From: Siphonodentalium dalli
Lineage: Eukaryota; Mollusca; Scaphopoda; Gadilida; Siphonodentaliidae
DNA length: 64,000 nucleotides
NCBI GenBank assembly: GCA_032622095.1
Contig: CP136069.1
Location: forward strand, 121,264,126-121,328,125
Direction: 5' to 3'
The position numbers and the translations under genes are program-made. The notes under the pieces were generated by a model, which saw nothing but the letters and a program-made list of their open reading frames with translations, was not told the DNA's origin and ran no database searches. Each line of letters opens with the position of its first letter. Within the stretch, counting starts at the first letter, position 1. Positions 11,069-23,638 of this stretch are shown piece by piece.

Positions 11069-13870
11069 CTTATCTATGCTGGATGTCACCGCGTTGGTGA
11101 TAATTATCAAACAATTCGTTATTAATATGTTTCGAGGACATATTAGCGTAATACTCAAGCCATAATTCAGCTACATGTACATCGGAATGTTCGCGAACAA
11201 CAACATTTAGCGACTTGCCCGTTCGCCCATGGGTGCATATATTCACTGTATGATATGATGTCCCTTTCCGTGGTCAGGCAGCTAGGGTCGGTGCGGTCGG
11301 TGCCTTTTTTGATTTTGCGTAACTGACGGAACCGGCCCCAAGTTAGGTGTTATCAGTGCCGTTTCCGCTCGAGCTATCGACATGGGGATGTATTCACACA
11401 AGGTGCTATATATAGGAACGGAACTAATCATTCTCAACAAACTACAGTCACTGATGTGGTTGACGTATCCATCTTATTCAGTTTAAGTCCGTGATATTTT
11501 GTCGACCTTGTATCTCCACCAGGACTCAACTTCATCCCACTAAGGTGCTTCCTTAATATCTCCTTTATTTTTTTTTTGGGTCGTTAACAACAATTTAAAA
11601 AAAAACATCGATACTTTAAATAATTTATGTTCCATGCCATCAAACGTATAGTAACTGTGGGTTATAAATTCTGACTTGTTAACGTTTCGTAAATATTGTG
11701 CAACAATAATCGCAAATTTCAAAAAGACATTCCCGACAGATTTTGAGATAACCCATTTTGAAATATCAGGAAATTTTGGCAAAACTTGGTGCTGCTGAAC
11801 CATAACAAAACCAATGCATTCCTGTCACGGTCATTTCTCAACCATACGATGACAATTCTTGTCGGTTAACGAGATTACCAACGGCTATAACACTGTATCA
11901 ATTGATAGTCCATTAATAAATCCCCATTTTGTCGGCAATACTCGGCACGGTGATGAGATTGCTGCTTATCTTGACACCGCTAAGCGACGTGTGTCCATAA
12001 TCGGGATATAATCTTTCCAGTCGTTGTGAATCTGGAAGGATGTTTTTATTATGGACGGCCGTCATAGTATCGAAATGTGATATATGAAGCACATGTTTAT
12101 TGTTTGTTGTAGACAATGACTATTGGGTGACATTATCTGTTCATGTGTTTACAGAAGCCCTTAACTGTCTGGTATCGGATACTAAGATCCTCCCGACTTC
12201 CCAGAAAGTTATTACGCTCATGACGTGTGATGAACTGGTGCCATACATCACTGCCAGCCGACTATGTCTTGACAGGAACGAGGCAATGACTTCACTCGAT
12301 CAACAAGATGACCAACTTGAAGCGAACACCATATTCCAGGTACCCAATACCCATACCAACTCAGGGATCGTTATTGTGAGAAGTTTATATGAGAAAATTA
12401 CGTCCCCCTCAATAAAAGGCCATTATGTATACGTAAAGCGGCTCTTGTTCCGCAGGATTTGATAAACCTAAAATGCTTTGTATTTTTTCCCAACCTCATC
12501 ATTTCCAGTGCTTTTTACTATGACAAATCCGACATTCTGAGTGGCGCATATGCTCAATTTTAATACAATCATCAGTTCACCGTCATCTTAATATTGTTTT
12601 TAATATTGCCGATCAGAATCATTGTCATGTGTGGATCGTAAGTTTGTTAAAACAAGGTTTATCAAATATCATAAAATGATATGTTGCCTTTGCTACAACA
12701 AGCTACACGACGGGTGCGCATTCGGCGAAAGTTCACCAATCCAAAATCGTCACCTCGGTGTGCTTTCATGTTTATTTCGATGCTTCACGGTTTACACGAA
12801 GCTATTTGTGATGATATGAAGGGACGCGGCACCGGGAATATTATCGTATGGGTATATTCCACCAGGGACGTGGCGACGGGGGGGGGTTGAGGGGGGGGGG
12901 TCTAACATATCTTGGTCTGAAATTGCTATGAATTGGAAATATACCAACATTATAGGTGGTGTCAGGTTGGTTGGACATTTCCAGCAGTTGGACATTTCAA
13001 ACTCAGTCGTCCCCTATTTGGACCCATCTGGACGACGGCCATTTTGACTCGGATGTGTTTGGCTAACATGTGGGGTGTCTTGCGGGCAACCCTACACCAC
13101 TCGTTGTTCGACCTAAATCGGTAAAGGGTCGATAACTGGCATGGGTTCCCTATTTGAATCCCTCTGGGCGGCGGCCATGTTAGATAAGGGTGGCGTGTGT
13201 GTGTGTGTAAATAGAGTATTGCGGCCATCCTACACACACTTTAATTGAGTGAAATATTAAAATTTTCAAATAAGGAACATAAGTCACATTCGTCGTATAC
13301 GTTGAGTAAAAGCTGAAAATGGCGGCCATTTCGTAAAAGTGGCTCCCATTTTGAATATGTCGACCATTGCGATTGTTTTGTCGGAAAATTCAAACAGTCT
13401 TCATAATTGCCATACACTGTATAGCCATTCATGCCAAATGTCAGGTTTGCATCATTAAGTGAACGAATCTGTTACTATTTGACACCCAGCCGCCTCATAT
13501 ATTTTGCAATAGAAAACATCTATATTTGCTCTGCAAAGCGCACAGACAAATTTATGCACAAATATTAGATAAAAAGTCATTATACTCGCCTATAAACCAC
13601 TAAGATCTCTATGAATTGTGTGCAATATCGAAATTATTTATCATGTGTGCGCACTGGAGCTTATCATTTTTGCTCGTTTTCAAACTGGAGCCATACAAAT
13701 TTCGTGCCACCGTACACTGTTAAAAAAGAGGCATATGAACACAGTTGAAGAACCAGTAGTTGTTTCTTCGTGCTTCAAATACAGTTGTAGAACTAAAATT
13801 ACCTACACAATTACTGCTGTTTTGGATTTTGAGAATTGAAGTGGACAGACGGATTAGTTACAACTAAACT
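11069..13870. other. Unassigned stretch of about 2.8 kb
   Basis: No gene I can support. A TATA-like string (gctatatatagg, about 11,403) is followed by a TCATTC initiator-like string near 11,431. A frame opening after ttgtttgttgtag at 12,113 (to 12,462) has acceptor-like context but no family match. G runs of nine or more lie at about 12,876-12,900. The motif ggcggccat recurs at about 13,150-13,330. Confidence 0.35.
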
Positions 13871-13871
13871 T

Positions 13872-14700
13872 CAATCATCGTCGTCGTTTTCGTCGTCATT
13901 ATCATGGTCATCATCGTAATCTTCGATAGCATCTTCATCGCCATCGCAATCGTCATCGTCAACGCCGTTATCATCATCGCTGTCGTCATCGTAGTCATCA
14001 CCATTATCATCATCACCATAACCAACTCTATTTTCGTCGTAGTCACCGTCATCATCGTCGTCGTCGTAGTTAATATCGTCATCGATGTCGTATTTGTCGT
14101 CATCATCATGATCATCATCGCTGTCGTCGAATTTACCATACTAGTCGTTGTCATCATCGCTGTCGTCGCCGTAGTCATCAACATCATCGATGTCGTCGTA
14201 GTCATCGTCATCGCTGTCGTCGTACGGTCGTAGTCATCATCAACAGTGCTGTCATCGTCGAAGTCACCATCAGCATCGCTGTCGTCTAAGCCATCATCAT
14301 CATTATCATCGTAGTCATCATCATAATAATCGAGTTTGTCGTCGTATAGTTATCATCATCCCATCATCGATGTTGTCGTCGTAGTCATCATACTCGCTGT
14401 TCGTTATCATTATTATCGTCGTTGTCGTCATAATCATCGTCGTCGTCATAATCATCGTCGTCGTCATAATCATCGTCGCCGTTGTCATCATAAACATATC
14501 CGCTATTGGCAGCATGCCAGCATCATATCATCCTAATTATTACCACCATCACCGCCATCGTGGAGCAACACATTCAACATCATTATAATAGCCATCGATG
14601 TCGAAATCGTCGTCATTATCATCATCATTATCGTAGTCGTCGACTTCATCGACGCCATCTGTGTCCATTACGATCAGCGTCGAAGTTGTCATCTATATAT
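13872..14700. repeat. Degenerate trinucleotide repeat, (TCR/GTC)n block
   Basis: About 830 bp of interrupted tcatcgtcgtc-type triplets on the plus strand. Long frames on both strands (Val/Ile- or Thr/Met-rich) are consequences of the triplet periodicity. Confidence 0.85.
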
Positions 14701-14794
14701 AGATGTTGACGTCGTCGCTATCATCTTAACCATCCACACGCATTAAAGCCTTCCTCGTTTTCGTCATTATTGTCAACATCATCTCTGTATTTCT

Positions 14795-15110
14795 TTGACG
14801 ACAGCAATGATGATGACAACGACGACGACAACAACGATGACGATGACCACGACGACGACAACGATGATGATGATGACTACGACGACGGCAGCGATGTTGA
14901 TGACTACGACAGCGATATCGACGATGGTGACTACGGCGACAGTGATGATGGTGATGACCACGACGACAGCGATGATAACGATGACCACGACGACATCGAC
15001 GATGATTCTGATGATGACGACAATGATTATGATGATGACTGCGACAACGGCAGCGATGAAGGTGACACGACGACGACACCGACGATGGTGATTACAACGA
15101 TGACGACAAG
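14795..15110. repeat. Degenerate trinucleotide repeat, (GAY)n block, inverted to the previous one
   Basis: Triplets gac/gat on the plus strand, i.e. the complement of the 13,872-14,700 block, with the switch at about 14,700-14,795. In one frame it reads as a poly-Asp stretch with only C or T in third position, but several frames are open and there is no splice or start context, so I treat it as a repeat. Confidence 0.8.
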
Positions 15111-15459
15111 TATGTCGGGATGGGGTGACATCGATTGGTTACATTTGAAAAGATTTTGCCTCCATAATGCATGTGCGGTCTTTTAGTACAGCATAATCAA
15201 TTATTGATCAAGTCGTAATTACATTCCAATATAGTATGTTCTCTGGAATAGTATGGATCAGCTACTATGTTGCAGGCAGCGCATACATGTACATCAATGG
15301 GCAGGTATGGTCTGAGTCCGTCACAATTGATTGCTCATGTTAAAGACATATTATGGACTTGTTCCGTGTGTGAAATTGACAATTGGTACTCAGGAGCTAT
15401 GACAACCTGCGGAATGTAGCACCGACCACATTACTACATAGAAAATATCGTCTGAGCTA

Positions 15460-15742
15460 CACTGTTAGAAAAAATACCGTCGCTTTAACGGTCTGAGACC
15501 GCGCAACATCGCTGCCAACATTTGACCGTTAAACATACGGTCAGGCCTTAACATGTTCCACGGTATAAAACCGTTTAGGTAACTGGCAGACCGTAACCAG
15601 TAACTGTCAGAACGTTGTATTTGTACGGTTCAACACCGTTTAATTAATATCAAGACCGCAACTAATAAAGGTTATACCAATGGTATTTTTCATGGGTCAA
15701 CACCAATTTTTTGCTCTTAATTTGCTGATTTACCATATAATT
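15460..15742 (+). mobile_element. Element A, copy 1, segment 1
   Basis: Starts CACTGTTAG and carries many short ACGGT/ACCGT pairs (e.g. taccgtcgctttaacggt). It matches the reverse complement of 37,777-38,033. It is interrupted after 15,742 by the minus-strand LINE; the sequence tttaccatataatt (15,729-15,742) is the left target duplication. Family not recognised; no protein. Confidence 0.75.
15729..15742. repeat. Target-site duplication of LINE-minus, left
   Basis: tttaccatataatt, identical to 22,841-22,854. The uninterrupted element A copy (near 37,776-37,792, inverted) has this string once. Confidence 0.9.
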
Positions 15743-16403
15743 TTTATTTTTTTTTATAAATATTTATTTGAAAAAAGACAAATACATTGTGATAATACAT
15801 GAATTATATTACAGTTAATGGTTGGTAATTAAACAGTTTTTGTCTCTTTCGTTATTTTATTTTTTTTGAGACTGTAGAAAGGTAGAAGAGAAAAAAGAGT
15901 GTGGAGTGAATGGTTCTATGAATGCTGTGTTGTTTAGTTATATTAAATTTCCATTAGTTATAATAATAAATATAATGAATATAATGAAAATGAAATATTG
16001 GGTATATGTATTATTTGTAATTTTTTCTGAGTCCCTCACGTTATTAGGTATATATATGGTAATTACATAATGCATTATATTAACATTGAGGGATTATTAA
16101 TTAGTGTTAGCATCGAGCTAAAAGTCTTAAAATCTGGTATATTTACGTAACGTGATTATGTACGGCATGGATAGGTGGTATGCAATTAATTTTACTCACT
16201 ATATGATTCAAATAGGTAAGCATACTATTAGGTAAGTCACACAACACGGCACTAGTCTGGTCCACATTCGTGTTTAAACATAGTTTTTACAATACTAAAT
16301 AATATTTACGGAATACTTGTGTGCCAGGCATGTGCAATGTTATGTACTACATTTCCAGCATACATGTAAATATCTATAGTTATGTATGTGCTGTTTAACT
16401 GTA

Positions 16404-18788
16404 CTAGTGTAACAGACCTTTCCATTTATCCCACCGATATTCGAACTCAGTATATCTAGATTTGCTGTAAAAAATCCATCTTTCAGTTTTTGCGTACATT
16501 CGTATTTCTGCTTGGATATTTTGCAATTTTGGTAATTCAGATCTCATCTTTGATCGGTATATATTATACTTAATTATGACCAAGATCGTTTGGAGGAGTG
16601 GATCAATTTTCAAAGTATCAGCTTTGCCAAATAAAATAGTGTTTGAATTAATTTCTAATTTATTTGAAGTCGTGTTAAATATCCATATACGAATCTCGTT
16701 CCACAGCGAAGCAATAATGTGACATTGAAACATAAGATGGCTAATGGTCTCTTTTTCAATTTTACAAAAAGAACATGTATCATTTTCAGATCGACCCATT
16801 TTCTTTAGTACATTGTTAGTCCCTAATATTCTATTGTTTATCCGATATTGAAACCATACATATTTCGTGTCACAAAACTGAACAAAGGGAGTTTTAAAAA
16901 CGTCTGACCACCAGTCTAATTCATGGTGCATATTTAGTTTCTTCTCCCATTTTGAGATGAGGTTCATGTTCATTTTTGGGTCTTGAATGCAATTGTATAT
17001 ATATTTCGAATTCGATTTGAGTAAGTGTTCGATATGATACGGTAGTATTGGGTTGTTCAGTCGTTCGTTGTTACTTTGTTGATAGCTACTAGGGTTTTCC
17101 ATTTTAGTTAGGTATTTTGTTATTGAAGAGATTATACCGTTGTATGTCAAAAAATCTGTTTTAATGCCATATAACCGCTTTGCTTCGTCATAGGACATTA
17201 ATTTGTTATTATCACACATAAGATCGTTCACAAAATATATGCCACGAAGGGCCAACGATCTGTCATTAATTGCGTGTTTGTTTATTTTGAAAATATCGTT
17301 ATTTACAATCGTCGATGAGAGCACATCACTGTGCGTTTTTGGGGCCATCTTTAAGTTTAATATTTTCCATGCATCTAGAACATCTATCCAGAATTGATTG
17401 ATATATTTGCTTTTATATCTATTAAGGGCACATCCATTCGATAGATACCATTTGTCATTGTTTGTACACTCCATTTGATATCGGACGAGGTTTTGCCAAG
17501 ACTCCGGTTGAGTTATGTAGCGTTTCACCCATGATATTTTCATTGAATGCATAAATGTTTGGATATCAATCATTTTACAACCTCCCATGGAATAGTCTTG
17601 TTGAAAATATTTCCTAGCAATTTTGTCAGGTTTTTTATCCCATATGAAATTATATATGTCTTTGTTTATGTCAGTTAAGAATGTTTTTGGTGGATTTGGA
17701 ATTGTCATAAATAAAAACGAGAGTTTAGAAAGTACCAATGACTTGAATATTGTGACTCTCCCGATAACCGTCAGGTGTCTTTTAGACCACACAGAAAAAA
17801 TTGTTCGTATCTGGTTGTACGCTGTGATGTAATTATTCGAAAATATATCATCGGCATCTAATTGGAAATTTACACCGAGAACTTTAAAACCATTTGATAG
17901 CCATCTTATTTTCCATCTGTCACATATAGAGTCAGTACAATCTCTTTTCTTACCAATCCATACCGCAACTGTTTTGTCGTAATTAATTTTTAAACCTGAA
18001 ATAAGATAAAAGTCATGTAATAGCTCGAATGCATTGTCAAGGCTTTGGGGGTCACCATCAAGAAAAAATGAGGTATCGTCAGCATATTGTGAAAGTTTAA
18101 ATTCTGAATTCCCTATCTTAATACCCTTGATATTTTTCCGTTTCCGGAATCCTATACCTAATATTTCTACACACAATAAAAAAATGTAAGGCGAAATTGG
18201 ATCGCCTTGGCGACAGCCCCTCGAGATTCTGAAGCTACGAGACATATGCCCGTTGATATTGACATTTGACGATATACCGTTATACAAGCAATTAATGATT
18301 TTAATAAAATTATCCCCAAAGTTGAAGTATTTTAAGACTGACGACAAGAATGACCATGAGACCGAATCAAAAGCTTTTTCGAAGTCAAGGAGTACAAGTA
18401 GTCCAGGGATATTAGCAGATTTTGTTGTGGACAGGATGTCTGATATTAATCGTATATTTTCGCCAATGAATCTACCTTTTAAAAACCCACTCTGGTCATG
18501 ATGAATAAGATCTTGAATTACACTTTTCAATCTTTCAGAAAGTATACCGGATAAAATTTTGTATGACACATTAAGAAGTGAAATAGGTCGCCAGTTTTTT
18601 AGGAATTGTTTTGGTTTGTTTTCTTTTGGAATCAGAGTAAGAATACCGTGTTTCTGTGTAACCGATAATTCACCTTTATCTAAGCCGTAGTTTAATGACC
18701 TAACTAGGAATTTACCAATTTTATTCCAAAACATTTTATAAAAATCACACGAGAAGCCACTGGAACCAGGGCTTTTGTTATTGCGCAT
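16404..18788 (-). pseudogene. LINE-minus ORF2, reverse transcriptase and C-terminal half
   Basis: This frame (794 codons) holds the reverse transcriptase: NWRPISLLN near residue 65, LLDFEKAFDSVSW near 130, GCRQGDPISP near 190, and the catalytic Y-A-D-D at about residues 235-238. Thumb and C-terminal region follow, with a zinc knuckle CSFCK....SH....C (C-x2-C-x8-H-x4-C). Its apparent start ATG at 18,788 is not a true start: the endonuclease frame runs into it and the two overlap by 11 nt in different frames. Comparison with the plus-strand LINE places the lesion in the short A run near 18,784, most simply a loss of two bases. Otherwise intact to the stop. Confidence 0.9.
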
Positions 18789-20229
18789 GTTTTAAATAGG
18801 TTAATGCCTCGTTTTCAGAAATACGTGATTCAAGGGTGTGAGAGATTTCTGGAGATAATTTATTTGGGAAATTATTTGTGTTATCATTTTGAACGCGAAC
18901 AAATTGTTCAATGTCCGATACATTTGTGTTCTCGTGTCTATTTTCATATAATTTTTCGTAATATAGTTTGGCCTCTTCGAGAATATCATTTTGATCTGTA
19001 ACCACTTTACCATCCTCTTTTTCAACCCGAAGAAGTGCTTTATTCATATAATGTCTTTTTTCTAAGTTAAGAAAATATTTAGTTGGTTTTTCCCCATCAC
19101 TGACCCATCGAGCTCTTGAACGTATCATTGCGCCTTCTAATTTCTTTTTTCTTATATCTTCTAATCGTAGTTTAAGTTGTTGTAATTTCTCAATACCATC
19201 ATCATCAGTAAGCCGATTTTCTAACACTTCAATGTCTGCTTCAAGTAAAGATTCTTCTTGGCGTTTAGTATTTGCTAGTGCTTTTGAAAAAGTTAACGTC
19301 GTTTTTCTCATCTCCATGAGCAATGTTTCAAAGAATAATTGGTCGTTTATTTGAAACTTTGGACTCTCTTCGTTATCACATAGCGTGTCATTGTCCGACG
19401 ATTTATATTGTTCGACAGTCGTCTTTACAGTTTCATTTATTTTATCGACAAAAGTTTTATTAGAAAGTAGAGAGTTATTAAATTTCCAATAGCCACGTCC
19501 GGGTTTCGTATCACATAATTTGAAGTTCACAGCTACTATTGAATGATCGGTACGATAACCAGGTATTACGGAAGATGATTCAATAAAAGGCAAAATACAG
19601 TTTGATATGAGAAAATAATCTAAACGTGCTTGTTTAAACGGGGACTTTCTTCGCCAAGTATATCTTAGTTGTTCTGGGTTCTGATATATCCATACATCAA
19701 TGAGGTCTTTTTCGCCGATTAGTTTAAATAGTTCCTTGCGAGCTTTCGGGTTATTGTCACCAACGTAATTAAAACAGTCTTTTGAAGGATTAAGGGCAAT
19801 ATTGTAGTCACCACAAATCACAACGTTATCAGATATGATATCATCGGTTAGTATTTTGTTAATTTTTTCATAAAAAGACGGGGTATCTGCATTGGGTCCA
19901 TATATATTTACTAATGTTAGCTTGAAATCATCTACATTAATTTCGGCTATGAGCATGTTCCCATTTGGGTCCGTATGTAATGCATTAATCTTTAGACCAA
20001 ATGTATTATTGAATAAAATCGCGACGCCTCTACTTGATGATTTGAAAGAATTAAAACAGCAAGTATAACCCCACTCCGATTGAATAAATCTCTCTTGATC
20101 GCGAGTAAAATGAACGTCTTGTAAACAGTAAATGTCATACTTCAACTTTTTAAGGTATGTGAAGACATCTCTCCGTTTTTTCTTATCCCCAAGTCCTTGA
20201 CAATTCATTGAAAGAATTTTAACCGACAT
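18778..20229 (-). pseudogene. LINE-minus ORF2, endonuclease half
   Basis: N-terminal apurinic/apyrimidinic-type endonuclease that nicks target DNA for target-primed reverse transcription. Visible motifs: N9 in SMNCQG, D38 in CLQDVHF (a Glu in most of the family), Y110 in YGPN, D141 and N143 in GDYN, D204 in RLDYF, and D228-H229 in RTDH. A lysine/glutamate-rich linker follows, with the ARW.SDGEKPTKYF block conserved in the plus-strand LINE. The frame ends at 18,778 owing to a shift relative to the RT frame; the joined ORF2 would be about 1,270 residues. Start chosen at 20,229 because MSVKILSMNC aligns with the other LINE. Confidence 0.9.
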
Positions 20230-21539
20230 CTATTAATTGTAGATTGTTAGAGCAAACCCATATTTCATTTTCAAAATACATGTGAATAAGAAACAAACAT
20301 AGTGCAAACCTTAGTAGAGGACAGAAATACATTAAAGAGAGGATTGTGTGAAAATTGCTTCCTAGTTCGGGACAGGCAGTTCCAAAGCATATTGTTTGAA
20401 TGTAATATTAAAGACAGTTATTTTTGTGTTTATTACACACCCGCATGCATATGTTCATATGGTCTATGTGTGTATGAAGGGTGTGTAGTGCGCATTATTA
20501 ACTCCGTAAACAGAATAGATAACTATTTTAATTTTAGGTCTAAATTCGTGACTAGAATTCAATGGTGTGGTCAATTCAGTAATGGACTTTAATTCAGTGT
20601 GTTTGTATATACGTACGGCAACATGTGTATATACTTAACAATTTTAAAAGTCGACATTAATCGGTAACAAAAATACACAACCTGGTATTAATTAGCCAAT
20701 GATTTGTCAATATAACTTAAACAATCTTTGAGAACGCGAGATGTATTGCAATAAGACAATTAAAGTTCAGCCTGATATGTAGCTTCGCAAATTAATGTAA
20801 GGTGTGACATATATCGGACACGTCATGGCTGAGAAAAGTACAATCTATAAATAAAATCAATCGATATGTGTTTGGGCAATGCAGCTGAAAGGTACAGTCT
20901 ATAAATAGAATCAATCGATATTCAGGTTGACAACAGGCGGTCAGTGAATGGTCAGATTAATAGTTAGGCCAGAGTAACATAATGTTCAGTTTGTCAAGGT
21001 ATGTCTGCTAACTTCACTTGGTGGTGATTGGATTAGTTTATGCGCAAGTGTATAGTGCCATTGTTATGAACTATAATCTCGGCATATGTATCTAAAAAAA
21101 TATTATTTCACTTATTGAGATAATATAGAAGTATGACACACGATATGTGTATATGTGCATCAGATTGGTGAAACATATTGGCAGCGAAAAATGAATTATA
21201 AGAGGGGGTTCAGATCAGCTTAAACAGGACATTTTTAGTAGGGTGGTTGCAGACATTGAGCGAAAAAAGAAATTATAACAGGAGATTCAGATCAGATTAA
21301 ATTAAACAGGACGCTTTTAGTGGGGTGGTTACAGATTTTGAGTATCGTTGTAAAATTATGTGTCAGAAATGGGGAGAAAAAGAAAAAGAAATTGACAGCG
21401 AAATATGAATTATAGGAGAAGTTTGCAAGTAGGTTTTATCGGGTTAATTTTAGCGGGGTGATGATGTTGGGCGGATGGGGTATCAGGTCGATGTCAATAG
21501 AGCAGTTATGTACAAAGGTGAGAATAGTCATATCACAAG
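20230..21539 (-). other. Inter-ORF spacer of LINE-minus (1.3 kb)
   Basis: No conserved frame. It contains repeated blocks: a module tatgaattataggag...gggtgg occurs about three times between 21,181 and 21,470, and tctataaat.aaatcaatcgatat occurs twice (about 20,843 and 20,897). L1 elements usually have a short gap here; the plus-strand LINE also has about 1.3 kb. Possible regulatory or translation-control role is inference. Confidence 0.7.
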
Positions 21540-22527
21540 TCATTTTCTAGCGGTCGATCTTTTCGCAGCGTCTTTGAATAAGTGGTCCAGGTTTTCTAAA
21601 ATGTCAACTTTAACATTCGTGTCGTTCTGCAGCTTTGCCCAAATAAACCCGTTCCGGTGGTATCCGTATTTGACCATCCTGTGGTCAAACAGTGAGTTCA
21701 TCAGCTGCAGATTGTCCCTAGTTAAGTCGTCGCGCACTTTAACCGGGGCCATCGATCCGTCCGTCTTCTTCTGCTTCAGAACTTTTCTCTTTTGGAACAC
21801 CATGTTCCGTGTATCGGCTCGCAGGAACTTCACGATACACGGGGGGGGGCTGTGATTTGGAAGGAAGTCGATGAGCCGCTACAATATCAGCCGTACTTAT
21901 CTTAATTTCGGTCTGCGACTGATTTACAATGTTGCAAAATCTTTCTGCCAAAGTGTGATCATCATTTTCTGTGACCTGGATATCCAAAGCTCGTACACAC
22001 GTTTTCCTGGAATATTGTTCCGCTTTATTTAATTGTTGCCTGATATATTTTATGTCTGTCTTTAAATTGTCGTTTTCAGCACGATACACGTCAACTTCTT
22101 CTCGCAACAAATCTGCTTCCGTCTCGTAGTGATTAATTTTGTCAGTCAAATCCTTTATGTGAACCGAAATATGCTTGTCGATATCAGCCTGCAGTTGCGT
22201 TTTGAATGATTCAAACTTCTCTTCTATGCCTTTTGAAAGGAACTCTTCCATGAATTTCACTGTTGGGAGTGTGTCCATATGTGTTTCTAGTCGAGTAAGC
22301 TGTTCCGTCAGTCCCTTAAAGGCCTCGGACTCCATGAAAGAAGAATTGGCCCCAAGACTGTCTCTTTCCTCTCGAGCACGTTTCGACGCAGGTGCTTTGT
22401 CCTTCTGTTTTTCTTTAGTTGGAGCAGCAGGTACCTTCGGCGTCCCTTTCTTTCCCTGTGTCTTGTCGTCTTTTCCGTCGCCCATTGTTGTTAACTGATC
22501 AGAGAATCCGGATAGTGAAACCAACAA
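21540..22527 (-). pseudogene. LINE-minus ORF1 (nucleic-acid-binding protein), frameshifted
   Basis: Two frames form one ORF1: 22,527-21,739 and 21,833-21,540. The first has a Lys-rich N-terminus, a predicted coiled coil (about residues 70-165, heptad-like with many E/K/L) and the start of an L1 ORF1 RNA-binding domain (ADIVAAHRLPS). The second continues with a VKFLRADTRNMVFQKRK block and the C-terminal domain ending KDAAKRSTARK. The frame changes at a run of nine C on the minus strand (21,841-21,849). A homopolymer slip, real or a sequencing error, explains it. ORF1 proteins of this kind trimerise and coat LINE RNA. Confidence 0.85.
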
Positions 22528-22840
22528 TTAACGACACCAATAGGCCAACCGTCTAGACTAATTTTAACACTGAACTCAATGGAACTACTCAAGCGTGACG
22601 AATAAATCGACAAGAAATCTGTTATGTAATCGATAGTCCTCGAAATTAAGCCATACGAAACAGTTCAAACATCAAAAACATAGCATACAGTTTTCAATTT
22701 GTGCCGATTACCTTGGTTAATCAAGCGGTAGTTATACACATAGAGAAGAGTCAATAATGGTCGTCTTACATAGTTTTACAATAACGAATTATGCTTTGGA
22801 ACAGGAGAGCTTTTTTATCGATCCATTGTTTACTTTTACT

Positions 22841-22854
22841 TTTACCATATAATT
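22841..22854. repeat. Target-site duplication of LINE-minus, right
   Basis: tttaccatataatt, identical to 15,729-15,742. Confidence 0.9.
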
Positions 22855-23422
22855 AGCCAGGTTCCCATGGTGACAATATGATTTCCCGGTAGGCATGACG
22901 ATTCATATGTTTTTGAATGGTCGAAACTAGTATTATTCGTAACTGAAAAATACATCTTAGTTCTTATCATAGTTTTGATGAAATGTAAATCCTCAATGCA
23001 TAAAGTGATAGACAATACTTATGAAACTTTGCAGAGGATCAAGCTTGTTATCTGCCTCGTATAATTTAATCCGGAAAAAGGCTGCGCACGCGTAATGTGT
23101 TCGCGTTTCACTAACTATATACTGTATAAATATGGCTGTAAATAAAAAACGATACTAGCAATAGCTTATAAGCCAATCCAATGAAACCCACCACTATTCA
23201 GTTATGAGTAATACTAATTTCAGTCATTCTAAAACATGAATCGGCATGCCCTTTTAAGCCATAAAAAGAACAAAGATTCACAGTTAAAACTCAAATTTAT
23301 GTACATGTAAAAGTAAAATATCTTAATGGCATACTTTTTGGTAACATGTAAGGCGTGAAATTGTCCAGTCACTTGTAAACACATTTTGTGTTTAACAGGT
23401 GAATCCGTACATCATGACAATA
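22855..23422 (+). mobile_element. Element A, copy 1, segment 2
   Basis: Continues the match to the inverted copy at 37.2-37.8 kb (for example ccatggtgacaatatgattt and ggtgaatccgtacatcat). It is interrupted at a TA (23,421-23,422) by the TA-target MITE. Confidence 0.8.
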
Positions 23423-23638
23423 CAGTACCAGTCAGAGGAAGTGGTATTTTAAGGCGCACCTTTATTGCGATATTGAGCGTGCTTAATTTATAAAAAGGCG
23501 TGATTATAGCACACTACCAAATATCTGTCCCGCTTATTATTGCAATACTGAACGGAAAATATTGCGATACTAAGCGAGCTAAATTTCATACAGACCCCAT
23601 AGTGTTATATTTATATTAGATAAACATTGCGCATACAT
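23423..23638 (+). mobile_element. TA-target MITE, left half
   Basis: Starts CAGTACCAGTCAGAGGAAGTGG and is preceded by TA (23,421-23,422). The matching inverted end is at about 30,590-30,627, ending GTACTG and followed by TA. The TA duplication plus CAGT start suggest a Tc1/mariner-type non-autonomous element, about 513 bp without its insert. It contains iterated gcgatattgagcg-like motifs. It is split by the plus-strand LINE, whose 17-bp target duplication is 23,622-23,638. Confidence 0.75.
23622..23638. repeat. Target-site duplication of LINE-plus, left
   Basis: aaacattgcgcatacat, identical to 30,314-30,330. Confidence 0.92.

Larger units (their letters stand above)
15743..22840 (-). mobile_element. 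Full-length L1/Tx1-type LINE (LINE-minus)
   Basis: Non-LTR retrotransposon of about 7.1 kb flanked by a 14-bp target-site duplication (tttaccatataatt, 15,729-15,742 and 22,841-22,854). Order on the minus strand: 5' UTR about 310 nt, ORF1 (22,527-21,540), a 1.3-kb spacer, ORF2 (20,229-16,404), about 660 nt of 3' UTR, and an A-rich tail (T-rich at 15,743-15,760 on plus). The uninterrupted element A copy at 37.8 kb shows the empty site, which fixes both ends. Lesions: a homopolymer frameshift in ORF1 and a small deletion in ORF2. The class assignment rests on APE endonuclease plus RT plus C-terminal CCHC and an L1-like ORF1. Confidence 0.92.

Noticed and set aside
11400-11440. TATA-like and initiator-like strings as a promoter
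   Set aside because: No downstream exon could be supported, and TATATA strings are common in this AT-rich DNA.
12114-12462. Open frame after a good polypyrimidine-AG site, possible exon
   Set aside because: No family resemblance, no convincing donor in the right phase, no paralogue in the window.
12870-12900. G9 and G10 runs as a functional quadruplex
   Set aside because: Present, but no conserved context. Could be slippage or a sequencing artefact.
13864-15186. Long frames rich in Asp, Thr/Met, Val/Ile or His/Arg on both strands
   Set aside because: All follow from triplet periodicity. Several frames are open at once and no start or splice context supports one.
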